The notes: a model not told the origin generated them from the letters alone. Shown: positions 7,711 through 15,941, numbered from the stretch's first letter. The stretch is DNA of 33,583 nt from Planctomycetaceae bacterium (GCA_021732415.1 JAKFVC010000087.1:1-33583); one strand, 5' to 3'. A program made the numbers and translations.

Positions 7711-8598
7711 CTACTTTGTCGACTTCAACCATTTCGCGAAGAAATCCAGCGATTCGCGTTCCGTCCGAGTCAACTCGGCGCCGTTCCAGCCATGATTCAC
7801 CCCCAGCAGCAATTCAACTCGCCCGGGGACCTTGGCCTTCGTCAGAGCCTGTGCCATCAACCAGGCCTGGTCATAAGGAACCAAGACATCTTCGGTTCCC
7901 TGATACAGCAACATCGGGGCATCCCCCTTGTTGACGTAGGTAATCGGTGACGCCTGCTTATATAAGTCCGGCCTCTCGTTCCGGTCGAAACCAATGAAGT
8001 GCTTCAGGATGCCTTTCGAAACCGGAGGCAATTCTGCCTGAAAATCCGTGGGACCGAAATACGCGACAACCGCCTGGACCTTGCTCGATTGGTCAGCCCA
8101 GCCCCCTTCGCCCTCAAGACCGTCTCCCTTGTCCATCACTCCGAGCATCATCGAAAGATGAGCACCCGCCGAAAAACCAATTGCCCCCAACTTTTCACTA
8201 TCCAGCTTGAGTTCCTCAGCATGAGCCCGCAACCAGCGGACCGCACATTTCACATCTTCAATCTGGGCCGGGAACGGATCCTGCGGAGCAAACCGGTACC
8301 CCACCGAAACCGCCACATAACCCTGCCGCGCGGCATACTGAATCTGATTGCTGAGATCATCCCGATTGCCGGCAGCCCAACCACCGCCATGAATAAAGAG
8401 CAATCCCGGCCGCTTCTCGCCACCACCCTGGGGGAGAGCCAGATGGAGTCGCAACTTCTGCCTGCCACCCGTACCGTATTCGACATTCGGCCGATATTCG
8501 ACTTCGGGTTGAACTGGGGCATCTTCTGCGAATACCCGTTGGCTCAGCGGAGACAAGACCAGGACGAATCCGACCAGAGCGAGGGCAACGAGACGCAT
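7711..8598 (-). CDS. Secreted alpha/beta hydrolase (esterase/lipase-like)
   Basis: This 295-residue protein is an alpha/beta-fold hydrolase related to the hormone-sensitive-lipase and feruloyl-esterase-like families. A signal peptide (MRLVALALVGFVLVLSPLSQ, cleavage probably after VFA, about residue 24) sends it out of the cytoplasm. The oxyanion-hole motif HGGGW is at residues 70-74. The nucleophile is S143 in GFSAGAH, with D237 in GTEDVLVPYD and H269 in NHGW completing the triad. All catalytic elements are intact. The natural substrate cannot be read from sequence; acetylated polysaccharides or other esters are possible given planctomycete lifestyles. It is separated from the upstream respiratory cluster by about 130 bp containing a hairpin repeat. 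Confidence 0.9.
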   Translation of the reverse strand: MRLVALALVGFVLVLSPLSQRVFAEDAPVQPEVEYRPNVEYGTGGRQKLRLHLALPQGGGEKRPGLLFIHGGGWAAGNRDDLSNQIQYAARQGYVAVSVGYRFAPQDPFPAQIEDVKCAVRWLRAHAEELKLDSEKLGAIGFSAGAHLSMMLGVMDKGDGLEGEGGWADQSSKVQAVVAYFGPTDFQAELPPVSKGILKHFIGFDRNERPDLYKQASPITYVNKGDAPMLLYQGTEDVLVPYDQAWLMAQALTKAKVPGRVELLLGVNHGWNGAELTRTERESLDFFAKWLKSTK

Positions 8599-8629
8599 AG
8601 AGATGGCTCACAATTCAGAAGTATTTGGT

Positions 8630-8660
8630 GAGCCGGGCGGCGTAAGCCCCCGGATTCTTA
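8630..8660. repeat. GTAA-loop hairpin repeat (dispersed family copy)
   Basis: The segment folds as CCGGG-c-GGC-GTAA-GCC-CCCGG, a hairpin with one bulged C capped by a GTAA (GNRA-type) loop, followed by ATTCTTA. A nearly identical copy lies in reverse orientation at 31808-31841. Recurrence at two distant intergenic sites shows it is a dispersed repeat family. Confidence 0.7.
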
Positions 8661-8727
8661 ACAACGGAGTTCACGCCCGATATCGCAAACGACGTGCTTC
8701 AAGGACGAGAGCGTTTCTGCGACGCAA

Positions 8728-9015
8728 TTAGGTCGTCGGCTCCGACTGCCCCTGCCAGACATCCCCGTTTTCGAACGCTTCCATCGCGCGAACCTGGGCC
8801 TTGTTGAGGCGATACAACATGACGCCAAAGACGGAAACGATTACGGTCGGCACGCCGAGCATGAAGAGAATGCTGGCCTGATAAGCCAACGGCAACCGAT
8901 TATCCGTCGCGTTCGCATTCTTGCACGACGGGCAGGCCTCAGCCGTCCCCGAGAACATTCCCGAGCAAGACAGCGCCGCCAGCGTCAGACCGGTCAACCA
9001 GAATCGTCGCGACAT
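8728..9015 (-). CDS. Small exported membrane protein with CPSC motif, unknown function
   Basis: This 95-residue protein starts at the ATG at 9015; a longer in-frame reading up to 9468 only overlaps the Sco-DUF420 gene in another frame and was rejected. It has an N-terminal signal-like segment (residues 6-26), then CPSCKNAN (28-35), one clear transmembrane helix (about 47-68) and a short charged tail. The gene begins 29 bases after the Sco-DUF420 stop on the same strand, so the two are probably co-transcribed. A CxxC pair expected outside the membrane next to a copper-insertion factor suggests a metal or redox role in oxidase assembly, but that is inference from context. I do not recognise the family. 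Confidence 0.65.
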   Translation of the reverse strand: MSRRFWLTGLTLAALSCSGMFSGTAEACPSCKNANATDNRLPLAYQASILFMLGVPTVIVSVFGVMLYRLNKAQVRAMEAFENGDVWQGQSEPTT

Positions 9016-9044
9016 ATTAAAAACTCTCACTTTTCCGGGGCGGC

Positions 9045-10250
9045 TCAGGCGGCCACCGGCCATTGATACAACATGAAGTATATTATCACCCCGGTGATCG
9101 AGACGTAAACCCAGATCGGGAACGTGATCCGGGCAATCGACCGATGCCGGGCCCAGTCGCCACGCAGCGCCCGATAAATCGTGATCGACGCCAGCACCGG
9201 TACCGTAGCAGCCAGAATGATGTGGGTGATCAGGATCGTAAAGTAAATCGGCCGGATGAGGCCCGTTCCGGGGAATTTCTTCGACAGCACGAAGAAATGG
9301 TACGTCAGATACGAGCCCAGGAAGATGATCGACACGGCAAAGCTCGACAGCATCAGCGTCTTGTGAGCTTTCACGTGACCCTTTTTGATCATCACATAGC
9401 CCGACAGGAGGAGAATGGTTGCCAGTCCGTTCAGGCTGGCATTTAACGCTGGCAGCGACAGAACCCAATCAGGGGCCGTCCGAACTTCCTCGTCCTCTGT
9501 CTCTGCCTCTTCGGCTGGTCGTGTGATTGTTAGTCCGGCAGCGGCCGCCCCTTCAACCTGGACGGACTCGCCCTCAGGTGCGGTCGGAATGCTTGTTGCC
9601 ATCTTGCCGCGGGGCGCTTTCCCTTGCAGGATGCGGCGGAGCAACGCCATCTCGGACGGCTCGATCGCGTTGTACTTGCCCAGCACACGGCCCTCTTCGT
9701 CCAGGTGCATCAGGTTGTTACTGTGAATCACATCAAACCCGGCAGGACCATTGGTTGCCGCCACAGGCATCCGGAAGCTTTTGCCAATCAATCCATAAAT
9801 CACGGCCCGGTCGCCGGTCAACCAGTACCAGTGAGGGACCTTCCCTTCGGCATCCGGCTTGGCAGCGGGCACATAGGTAGTCGAAAAACTTTTCAGGACC
9901 TCCGGCGTATCAACTTCCGGCTGGACCGAGAACGTCACCAGTGTCACACCGGTCTGTTCCTGCAGCAGTTTCATCTGTCCGACAACAGTCGGGCACGGTC
10001 CCTTGCAACGCGTAAAAATGAATCCCGCGACCCATTCTTTGCCGAGCAGCGTCTGCTTCGTAACGGTCTCGCCGGTGCGATCGGTCAGTGAGAAATCTTG
10101 AATACCTGCCGGATTCCATAGGCTGGGCCGAGCGGGAACGGTTTCCTGCGCCAACGCGGAGGACGGCAGTACGCACATCGTCCACGTCAGAATTAATGCC
10201 GTGAGAGGAAATCCACAGCAATGAGATCGAAAAGAACTGGGGGTATTCAT
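9045..10250 (-). CDS. Sco1/SenC-DUF420 fusion, cytochrome oxidase assembly
   Basis: This 401-residue protein joins two oxidase assembly modules. After a signal or anchor segment (about 12-34) comes a thioredoxin-fold Sco domain, with the copper-binding CKGPCP (C82, C86) and a downstream histidine in DVIHSNN (H176). Sco proteins help load the CuA site of oxidase subunit II. From about residue 260 there are four or five hydrophobic helices of the DUF420 family, whose Staphylococcus member CtaM is needed for haem-oxidase maturation. The start at 10250 (MNTPSSFRSH) is preferred over 10352, because the longer version would run into the upstream ABC permease gene and adds no signal. Both domains are usually separate proteins, so the fusion is notable. 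Its position downstream of the oxidase genes agrees with the role. Confidence 0.87.
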   Translation of the reverse strand: MNTPSSFRSHCCGFPLTALILTWTMCVLPSSALAQETVPARPSLWNPAGIQDFSLTDRTGETVTKQTLLGKEWVAGFIFTRCKGPCPTVVGQMKLLQEQTGVTLVTFSVQPEVDTPEVLKSFSTTYVPAAKPDAEGKVPHWYWLTGDRAVIYGLIGKSFRMPVAATNGPAGFDVIHSNNLMHLDEEGRVLGKYNAIEPSEMALLRRILQGKAPRGKMATSIPTAPEGESVQVEGAAAAGLTITRPAEEAETEDEEVRTAPDWVLSLPALNASLNGLATILLLSGYVMIKKGHVKAHKTLMLSSFAVSIIFLGSYLTYHFFVLSKKFPGTGLIRPIYFTILITHIILAATVPVLASITIYRALRGDWARHRSIARITFPIWVYVSITGVIIYFMLYQWPVAA

Positions 10251-10308
10251 AATGGGAAATCCGCTGCCCGGAGGGCCGAAAACACAACGAAATTCTAGCT
10301 CCGGACTC

Positions 10309-11148
10309 TTATCGAGCATTCCTGGAAGACTGTCGGCTGGCCAGCACGACACTCAGTCCGATACAGACCACCGCAAAAACCACGGTCACCAGAATGGATG
10401 CTCCCAGCGAGGGCAGCCCAATCGAAGTCGGCAATTCATGGTCCCAATAAAGCAATCGCCGCAACGCTGCGATCCCGTATGTCAACGGATTCAACCGCAT
10501 CACCCACGACAGCCAACCCGTCTCACCGCCTGGAAAAAACGCTCCCGAGAGCAACCACATCGGCATCAGCAGCATGCTCATCAACGCATGATAGCCTTGC
10601 GTCGAGTCCAACGGCCACGCCATCACAAAACCCAGTGCGGTGAGGGTGAACGCCAGCAGCGCCAGGAAACCGAAAATCAGGACAAATTGCACCAGCCCGA
10701 ATGATATCCCCATCCAGGGAGCCAGCGCGAGAAAGATCCCCGCCTGAATCAAGCTCAACAGCATGCCCCCGGTCAATTTACCCAGCACCAATGCCAGCCG
10801 GGAAATCGGGGACACGAGGACTCCCTGTAAAAACCCCTCTTTCCGGTCCTCAATGATCGAAATCGTTGAGAAAATCGCGGTGAAGAGCACAATCAGCACA
10901 GCCACGCCGGGGAAGAAGTATTCCTGATAGGTCAACTCACGTCCCAAAACCTGGGACCAAGCCGGGGCCTGAAATGAGTTCCTCAGCCCCGCACCAAACA
11001 GAATCCAGAACAGCAACGGTTGCCCCAGCGCCCCAATGACTCGTGTTCGCTGTCGCAGAAAACGAATCAACTCACGCTCGGCGAGCGTCCACACCGGCAG
11101 CCACAATCCGGGCCGTGCGGGCTGCTGATTTTCTGCTGGCTGATTCAT
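10309..11148 (-). CDS. ABC-2 type transporter permease
   Basis: This 279-residue integral membrane protein has about six hydrophobic segments after a short polar N-terminus, starting with LAERELIRFLRQRTRV. It contains the motif ISIIEDRKEGFLQGVLVSPI typical of ABC-2 permeases (NodJ/DrrB-like), which export lipids, polysaccharides or drugs with a partner ATPase. The ATPase is encoded just upstream on the same strand, separated by a 95-bp palindromic repeat region. The Sco-DUF420 gene begins 58 bases downstream. Its place among oxidase genes raises the possibility of a role in respiratory assembly, but no substrate can be inferred from the sequence. Confidence 0.88.
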   Translation of the reverse strand: MNQPAENQQPARPGLWLPVWTLAERELIRFLRQRTRVIGALGQPLLFWILFGAGLRNSFQAPAWSQVLGRELTYQEYFFPGVAVLIVLFTAIFSTISIIEDRKEGFLQGVLVSPISRLALVLGKLTGGMLLSLIQAGIFLALAPWMGISFGLVQFVLIFGFLALLAFTLTALGFVMAWPLDSTQGYHALMSMLLMPMWLLSGAFFPGGETGWLSWVMRLNPLTYGIAALRRLLYWDHELPTSIGLPSLGASILVTVVFAVVCIGLSVVLASRQSSRNAR

Positions 11149-11151
11149 GTC

Positions 11152-11216
11152 GCCTGACTCTCTGAGTCGGGTGTGTATTCGGAAGGTTATGAACCCGACT
11201 CAGAGAGTCGGGCTAC
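11152..11216. repeat. Twin-palindrome repeat, copy 1
   Basis: Two palindromes, GACTCTCTGAGTCGGG (first base pair degenerate) and CCCGACTCAGAGAGTCGGG, lie about 23 bases apart. The second ends in GGGCTAC, the mirror of the GTAGCCC start of other copies. It fills the gap between the ABC ATPase and permease genes. The same design recurs at 12857-12924 and 30176-30240. Confidence 0.85.
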
Positions 11217-11243
11217 GGTTCGGCTGACGCCTCACTTGAAAAA

Positions 11244-12170
11244 TCACCAAAACTGCTTCCCGGTACGTTGCACGAAGACATCTTCCAAGGTTGGCTTACC
11301 CAGAGTCACCGACGTAATCGCCGTACCAAACTGCGCGACGACATCCCGTAGCAGATCGTGGCCATGTTCGCGCTCAATCCGCAGTTGATCCCCCACGCGA
11401 TGCACGGTCACTCCAAACTGCGAGGAGATGTCACCAGCCAGGCGTTCCGGGTCTCGCGAGCGAATCGTCAGGCAATCACCGCCGACCGAACTCCGCAGAG
11501 CGTCGGGCGTATCCAAGGCGACCATTTGCCCTTCATGCAGGATGCCCAGTCGATCGCAATCTTCGGCTTCATCGAGCAGGTGCGTCGTTACCACGATCGT
11601 CAGCGCCATCACTTGCCGCAGTTCGCGCATGTACTTCCAGAGCTCAATCCGAGCCCCGGGATCAAGCCCCGTGCTCGGTTCGTCCAACAAGAGAAGTCTG
11701 GGCCGATGCAGCAGACTTTTTGCGATTTCCACTCGTCGCTGCAATCCACCCGAGAGCTTGCCGACCAAGTCCCGGCGTCGATCGGCGACCCCCAATCGTT
11801 CCAAACCCAGTCCGATCCGGGATTGCAGATCGGCACCACGCAGACCGTATAGATGCCCCTGATGTTTGAGGTTTTCCTGCACGGTCAGTTTGCGATCCAG
11901 ACTGGGAGACTGAAACGTTACACCCAGTATCTGGCGCACCATCGCCTGCTGAGAAGTGAGATCAAAACCACCGACTTTGGCCGCACCCTGCTGCAGCGGC
12001 AATAGGGTCGAGAGGATCCGAAACAGCGTCGATTTTCCGCCACCATTCGGACCCAGCAACCCAAAGATCTCGCCGTCTTGCACGTCGAATGTCAGGCCGT
12101 TCAAGGCCTGCCGCTCGCTATAAGCGAATCGGACATCCTGCACCGAAATGGCCGGTGCTGAGGCAGACAT
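11244..12170 (-). CDS. ABC transporter ATP-binding protein
   Basis: This 308-residue cytoplasmic ATPase drives the adjacent ABC-2 permease. Walker A is GPNGGGKS (40-47). The signature LSGGLQRRVEIAKSLL, Walker B LLLLDEP and the D-loop STGLDPG are all intact, followed by the H-loop in VVTTHLLDEAEDCD. The C-terminal 80 residues form the small domain typical of DrrA/CcmA-like ATPases. GGAGAG lies eight bases before the ATG, a usable ribosome binding site. A terminator-like hairpin lies between oxidase subunit IV and this gene, so the pair may have its own promoter. ABC pairs of this kind are found near oxidase genes in some bacteria, but the exported substrate is unknown. Confidence 0.92.
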   Translation of the reverse strand: MSASAPAISVQDVRFAYSERQALNGLTFDVQDGEIFGLLGPNGGGKSTLFRILSTLLPLQQGAAKVGGFDLTSQQAMVRQILGVTFQSPSLDRKLTVQENLKHQGHLYGLRGADLQSRIGLGLERLGVADRRRDLVGKLSGGLQRRVEIAKSLLHRPRLLLLDEPSTGLDPGARIELWKYMRELRQVMALTIVVTTHLLDEAEDCDRLGILHEGQMVALDTPDALRSSVGGDCLTIRSRDPERLAGDISSQFGVTVHRVGDQLRIEREHGHDLLRDVVAQFGTAITSVTLGKPTLEDVFVQRTGKQFW

Positions 12171-12263
12171 GGTGCGGTCTCTCCGGTTGACGTAGAAGAA
12201 TTCGTAAGAATTCTTGCCTTAGTTAGTTGCTCTCCAGAAGTCTTACGACTCCTTCTACCCAGA

Positions 12264-12291
12264 CAAAAGCCCGGCTCAAATTTGGCCGGGC
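12264..12291 (-). terminator. Intrinsic-terminator-like hairpin after oxidase subunit IV
   Basis: On the minus strand, GCCCGGC (12285-12291) pairs with GCCGGGC (12269-12275) around a nine-base loop, followed immediately by TTTTGTC. It lies 35 bases after the subunit IV stop codon. The T-tract is short, so it may only attenuate readthrough into the ABC/Sco genes. Confidence 0.6.
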
Positions 12292-12325
12292 CTCAATCTG
12301 CAGTCAGTCGCCAGCGGTCGGCGGA

Positions 12326-12838
12326 TTACTTATGCGGCTTCTCGCCATGAGCTTTGTCGGCCGGCGCATGCGGCTTGTGATCGGCTCCGGCCTTATCGTG
12401 CGCAGGACCGGTGTCTCCCATGGTATGTTCGAGGCTGCCGTGAACGGCCGTGGGATTATCCGGGGCCGCGTGTGATGCTTCGATGTCTTCCGCAGCAATC
12501 AAGCCTTGAGGCACAACGACGTTGTAGTAGTGGAAGGCAATATCGGGTGCCAAGGCAAACGGCAACGCACAGGCGAGCACCGCCGTCGGAGCCAGCAGCA
12601 CGTACTTCCACGCAGTCTCGAACTTGATGTGCATGAAGTACAGCAGCACGAAAGTGGCTTTGCAAACCGCAACACCGAGGATCAACACGATCAACATCGC
12701 TTTGGGCATCGACTCTTTCGCGAGATCGAAGCAAATCGACAAAACCGTGCAGATACACAGCAATCCAAAAATTGCCGTGTAATTAACCGCGTGGTGCTCG
12801 TGGCCGTCACCGTGACTTGTTCCGTGTTCGTCGGACAT
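12326..12838 (-). CDS. Cytochrome c oxidase subunit IV family protein
   Basis: This 170-residue protein is the small fourth subunit of a bacterial haem-copper oxidase. Three hydrophobic helices are visible: YTAIFGLLCICTVLSICF (about 19-36), AMLIVLILGVAVCKATFVLLY and YVLLAPTAVLACALPFAL. The motif KATFVLLYFMHIKFE is characteristic of prokaryotic subunit IV. Both ends are rich in histidine and charged residues, which lengthens the protein beyond the usual 100-110 residues. GGGAG sits upstream of the ATG. The gene follows subunit III after a twin-palindrome repeat and precedes a terminator-like hairpin, so it looks like the last gene of the core oxidase unit. In related oxidases this subunit aids stability, not catalysis. 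Confidence 0.88.
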   Translation of the reverse strand: MSDEHGTSHGDGHEHHAVNYTAIFGLLCICTVLSICFDLAKESMPKAMLIVLILGVAVCKATFVLLYFMHIKFETAWKYVLLAPTAVLACALPFALAPDIAFHYYNVVVPQGLIAAEDIEASHAAPDNPTAVHGSLEHTMGDTGPAHDKAGADHKPHAPADKAHGEKPHK

Positions 12839-12856
12839 TGCCGATCACTCCCTGTC

Positions 12857-12924
12857 GTAGCCCGACTCTTGGAGTCGGGAGTATTTTATGTCAACCAAAC
12901 ACCCGACTCAGAGAGTCGGGCTAC
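12857..12924. repeat. Twin-palindrome repeat, copy 2
   Basis: CCCGACTCTTGGAGTCGGG and CCCGACTCAGAGAGTCGGG lie 21 bases apart, bounded by GTAGC on the left and GCTAC on the right. The whole unit is also an inverted repeat. It occupies most of the gap between the subunit III and IV genes, so it would be transcribed within the operon. Confidence 0.88.
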
Positions 12925-12934
12925 GTCTTCAGAA

Positions 12935-13936
12935 CTACAGAATATAGATCAACGGGAACAAGAAGATCCACACGAGATCCACGAAGTGCCAGTACAATCC
13001 AGCGTTTTCCAGGATGACAGCGTCATCCGGATTCTGACCAATCTTGGCACCCTTAATCAGCACCAGGCCGAACAAAATCATGCCCACGATGACGTGGATG
13101 GCATGGAAGCCCGTCATCAGGAAGTAGGTCGAAGCAAACAGATTTCCGTACAGAATCGGATGCGGAACGGTGATGTGGGCGAACTCTTTATGAGCCTTCT
13201 TCCATTCTTCCAGCTCACCCGGTGTCTTGTGCTTCTCGTCACCACCGACCCGATGCAGCAGTTCGCCTGCCTTCGCTTCACCCGGTTCGGTCGAAGCTCG
13301 ATTGGCCGCCACTTGATCCGCGAACTTCTGGTACACGGCACGCAATTCTCGCTTCTTCACCAATTCGGCGTCGATCGCTTTGACCTTCTCCTGCATGCCC
13401 TTCACCGCCGAATCGCCACCCGTGCCGTCAGCAATAGCTCGTTCGAGGTCGTTCTTGTCTGTTTCCAGTGCCAGGTAGCCTGTCGCCAAGTCGAGGTTCC
13501 GAATGAGTTTCTCACAAGCCTGTTGATTCGATTCCGGAATGCGGCCCGGCAGGATGTCATGGTCGAACTTGCCGTAGTACTCGTAAGACTTGATACCCAG
13601 GAAGACGCACGCCAGACAAAGCGTGGCGATCACCCATGAGCGGGCCGTCATGAACTTGCGCATGTTCATGGCTTCGTGAGCCAGCACCACAAAGTAGCTG
13701 GAGAGAATCAGCACGAACGTATTCAAGCCACCCCAGAAGATCTTGATGTGGGTGACGTTGGTATCGGTCGGCCAGCCGGGCGAACCCAGGCGGCAGACGA
13801 TGTACGTCCCGATGAAGGCCGTGAAGAACATGATTTCTGTTCCCAGGAACAGCCACATGCCCAGCTTGCCATTCGGAATTGCCACACCCATCCGCAGGGG
13901 AGTTTTGGCAGCAGTTGTAGTCGTTGCGTGTGTCAT
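12935..13936 (-). CDS. ctaE: Cytochrome c oxidase subunit III with large soluble insertion
   Basis: Subunit III of a haem-copper oxidase, which stabilises proton uptake by subunit I. The membrane parts are typical: [19 protein letters not shown] near residues 23-41, then [19 protein letters not shown], and after the insert [19 protein letters not shown] and [19 protein letters not shown] at the end. The glutamate of GTEIMFF is present. At 333 residues it is longer than usual because about 130 charged, helix-forming residues (roughly 125-258) are inserted between two helices. The insert has no recognisable fold to me. It follows ctaB by 95 bases and precedes subunit IV. The assignment is firm and the role of the insert is unknown. 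Confidence 0.93.
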   Translation of the reverse strand: MTHATTTTAAKTPLRMGVAIPNGKLGMWLFLGTEIMFFTAFIGTYIVCRLGSPGWPTDTNVTHIKIFWGGLNTFVLILSSYFVVLAHEAMNMRKFMTARSWVIATLCLACVFLGIKSYEYYGKFDHDILPGRIPESNQQACEKLIRNLDLATGYLALETDKNDLERAIADGTGGDSAVKGMQEKVKAIDAELVKKRELRAVYQKFADQVAANRASTEPGEAKAGELLHRVGGDEKHKTPGELEEWKKAHKEFAHITVPHPILYGNLFASTYFLMTGFHAIHVIVGMILFGLVLIKGAKIGQNPDDAVILENAGLYWHFVDLVWIFLFPLIYIL

Positions 13937-14031
13937 GTCACGTATCTATCAGCCAGAAAATGGCTCACCTGGAAAACGGTCCTCGGCAAATCAGCCACCA
14001 GGCCCAGTGCCGCGGAGTGCCGCTCAAAATT

Positions 14032-14991
14032 TCAAGACAACAGTTGGTATCGATCCCAAACCAATGCCCCCAGCAAAGCGGGCAAGTATATTAAAGACGT
14101 CCACAGCAGCCGTCGGGCGGCTGGGACCGTTTTAAGTCTCAAGAACTGCACCGAAGCCACAAAGTACCAGATCCCCAGGATCGTCGCGGCTCCGCAATAA
14201 CCGATGCCCGCCAAACCCCACTGAGCCGGCAGCCAGCTCACCGGCAGCAAGGCCAGGGAATATCCGATCGCCGTCAAACCCGTCTTCAGACCGGTCGGAT
14301 CGGTAACCGGAATCATCTTCAAGCCACCATCCGCATAGTCTTGCCGATACAGCCAGGCGATCGCCATAAAGTGCGGAAACTGCCACAAGAACAAGATCGC
14401 GAACAGCGCGAACGCTCCAGCGTTCAGACTTCCCCCGGCTGCCGTCCAACCCAGGACCGGAGGTAAGGCTCCGGGGATCGCTCCCACAACCGTATTCAAG
14501 ACCGTGTATCGCTTCAGCGGAGTGTAAACACCCGCATAGAGAACCAAAGTCAGAGCCGCCAATCCACAAGTCAGAGCGTTGACGAAGCAGGCCAGCCACA
14601 CGAGACCCACCACGGCAGTGATCGTTCCAAAAGTCGCCACTTCCCAGCGGGCCAATCGGCCAGCGGGTAAAGGTCGACGGCAGGTTCTCAACATCCGCCC
14701 ATCGATGCGATGCTCAATCAACTGATTCCAGGCACTGGAGGACGCGGCCACCAGCCCGATTCCGAACATCGCATTCCCGAGCAGGCCCCACCAATTGGCA
14801 TGCAGACCCGATTCAGCCGCGGACAGTGCGAAACCCAGACTCACCGTGATCAGGGCCAGCACTGCGATCTTCGGCTTGGTCAATTCAATGTAATCGGCCA
14901 CCCGGCTCCACAGCTTGCTGCTCACCGAAGTGTTCGGCAAGAAGCCCACGTCACGCGTAGCAGTTGGTTTGGTCGTTGAGGCGAGGCTCAT
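14032..14991 (-). CDS. ctaB: Haem O synthase (protoheme IX farnesyltransferase)
   Basis: This 319-residue membrane enzyme adds a farnesyl group to haem B, giving haem O for the oxidase active site. The first aspartate-rich region is the NQLIEHRIDGRMLRTCRRPL block, typical of UbiA-type prenyltransferases of the CyoE/CtaB branch. The second is LYRQDYADGGLKMIP. About eight or nine hydrophobic helices are visible. The ATG at 14991 overlaps the haem A synthase stop by four bases (ATGA), so the two consecutive steps of haem A synthesis are probably translationally coupled. A longer in-frame reading to 15315 only shadows the ctaA gene and was rejected. Confidence 0.94.
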   Translation of the reverse strand: MSLASTTKPTATRDVGFLPNTSVSSKLWSRVADYIELTKPKIAVLALITVSLGFALSAAESGLHANWWGLLGNAMFGIGLVAASSSAWNQLIEHRIDGRMLRTCRRPLPAGRLARWEVATFGTITAVVGLVWLACFVNALTCGLAALTLVLYAGVYTPLKRYTVLNTVVGAIPGALPPVLGWTAAGGSLNAGAFALFAILFLWQFPHFMAIAWLYRQDYADGGLKMIPVTDPTGLKTGLTAIGYSLALLPVSWLPAQWGLAGIGYCGAATILGIWYFVASVQFLRLKTVPAARRLLWTSLIYLPALLGALVWDRYQLLS

Positions 14992-15941
14992 CGTGTCCCC
15001 CCCGTCGCCAAGGCGCCCGAGTTCGGCACCGCTTGAGAACTGCCGCGCGGTTGATGTCGCAGCCACATGATCCGTATGACACGGACCAGGTAGACGACCG
15101 ACAGCATCCAGACAAGCATTCCCAGGACGGTATGGCCGGTGCGAGACCAGATCTGCAGCGGTGAACCTTGCTGCGCCACGTAATCTCCAAACCCGTATTT
15201 GGCGACGAAGGTCGCCACTCCCAGGCAAATCTGCAACAGCACGCAGCCGATCAATGCCCAGGCATTGCGACGCAGCCAGGTCACGCCACTCGTGTAGGCA
15301 CCGACCCAGAGCCACATCGCGGCCAGCATCACCAGCATCGCGAATCCAATATGTTCGTAAACGGCCAATCCGAGATGCCGCAACAATCCACCCAAAATAA
15401 ACTGCAACTGAATCGTGATCACCGCAGTCACCGCACTGATGCCAGTCCCGAGGTTCCAGTCGTCCGTCTTAAACTTATCAGACTCGAACCAACTGCGGCT
15501 CGTCACCACAGCGACAGTGGACATCAACGCAAACACCCAAGAGGCAAACAATCCGTGAATCATCGCCAAGCCCCGGGCATCCACGACAACCCGTCGACCA
15601 CCCAGCAAGCCTTGACCGATGACGCTCAACAGGACGGCCACCCCCAGATATCGCACCCAGCGTCGCGATTCTCCAAACCACAGGGCGGCGGCCAATCCAA
15701 TACTGATCACCCCGACCAGCATTCCTGCCAGGCGATGACCATGTTCGAGGAACTTGTCGCCGACCGATTGCAGCCAGGGATAGAGGATCATGTTGTGGCC
15801 ATCAGATGATGGCCAATCACGAAACGCCATCCCGGCGTCATGGGTCGTTACCAACGCTCCGACCGTGATCGGTAACAAGAGCGCAACCGTAGCCGTCAGG
15901 ACGGCAAAACGGTGTAACCAGGGTTGGTAGCGCGGTGTCAT
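14988..15941 (-). CDS. ctaA: Haem A synthase (COX15/CtaA family)
   Basis: This 317-residue polytopic membrane protein oxidises the methyl group of haem O to a formyl group, making haem A. Typical features are an early GALVTTHDAGMAFRDWP segment, GHRLAGMLVG (a conserved histidine region), YEHIGFAMLVMLAAMW and RTGHTVLGMLVW near the C-terminus, with about eight hydrophobic helices. The conserved histidines for haem ligation are in these four segments. The stop overlaps the start of ctaB by four bases. It lies downstream of subunit I, separated by 134 bases carrying two small palindromes. The sequence gives a clear family match and the cofactor role is established for the family. Confidence 0.92.
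   Translation of the reverse strand: MTPRYQPWLHRFAVLTATVALLLPITVGALVTTHDAGMAFRDWPSSDGHNMILYPWLQSVGDKFLEHGHRLAGMLVGVISIGLAAALWFGESRRWVRYLGVAVLLSVIGQGLLGGRRVVVDARGLAMIHGLFASWVFALMSTVAVVTSRSWFESDKFKTDDWNLGTGISAVTAVITIQLQFILGGLLRHLGLAVYEHIGFAMLVMLAAMWLWVGAYTSGVTWLRRNAWALIGCVLLQICLGVATFVAKYGFGDYVAQQGSPLQIWSRTGHTVLGMLVWMLSVVYLVRVIRIMWLRHQPRGSSQAVPNSGALATGGTR

Noticed and set aside
9016-9468. N-terminal extension of the small CPSC protein
   Set aside because: It overlaps the Sco-DUF420 gene in another frame and has no signal; the ATG at 9015 gives a proper signal peptide.
12506-13639. Long plus-strand ORF (377 codons) opposite oxidase subunits III and IV
   Set aside because: It crosses two genuine genes and a palindromic repeat and its translation is low in complexity (His/Gln/Arg-rich), typical of a shadow.
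14992-15315. N-terminal extension of haem O synthase
   Set aside because: It overlaps ctaA throughout and reads as its shadow; the ATGA overlap at 14991 is the natural start.
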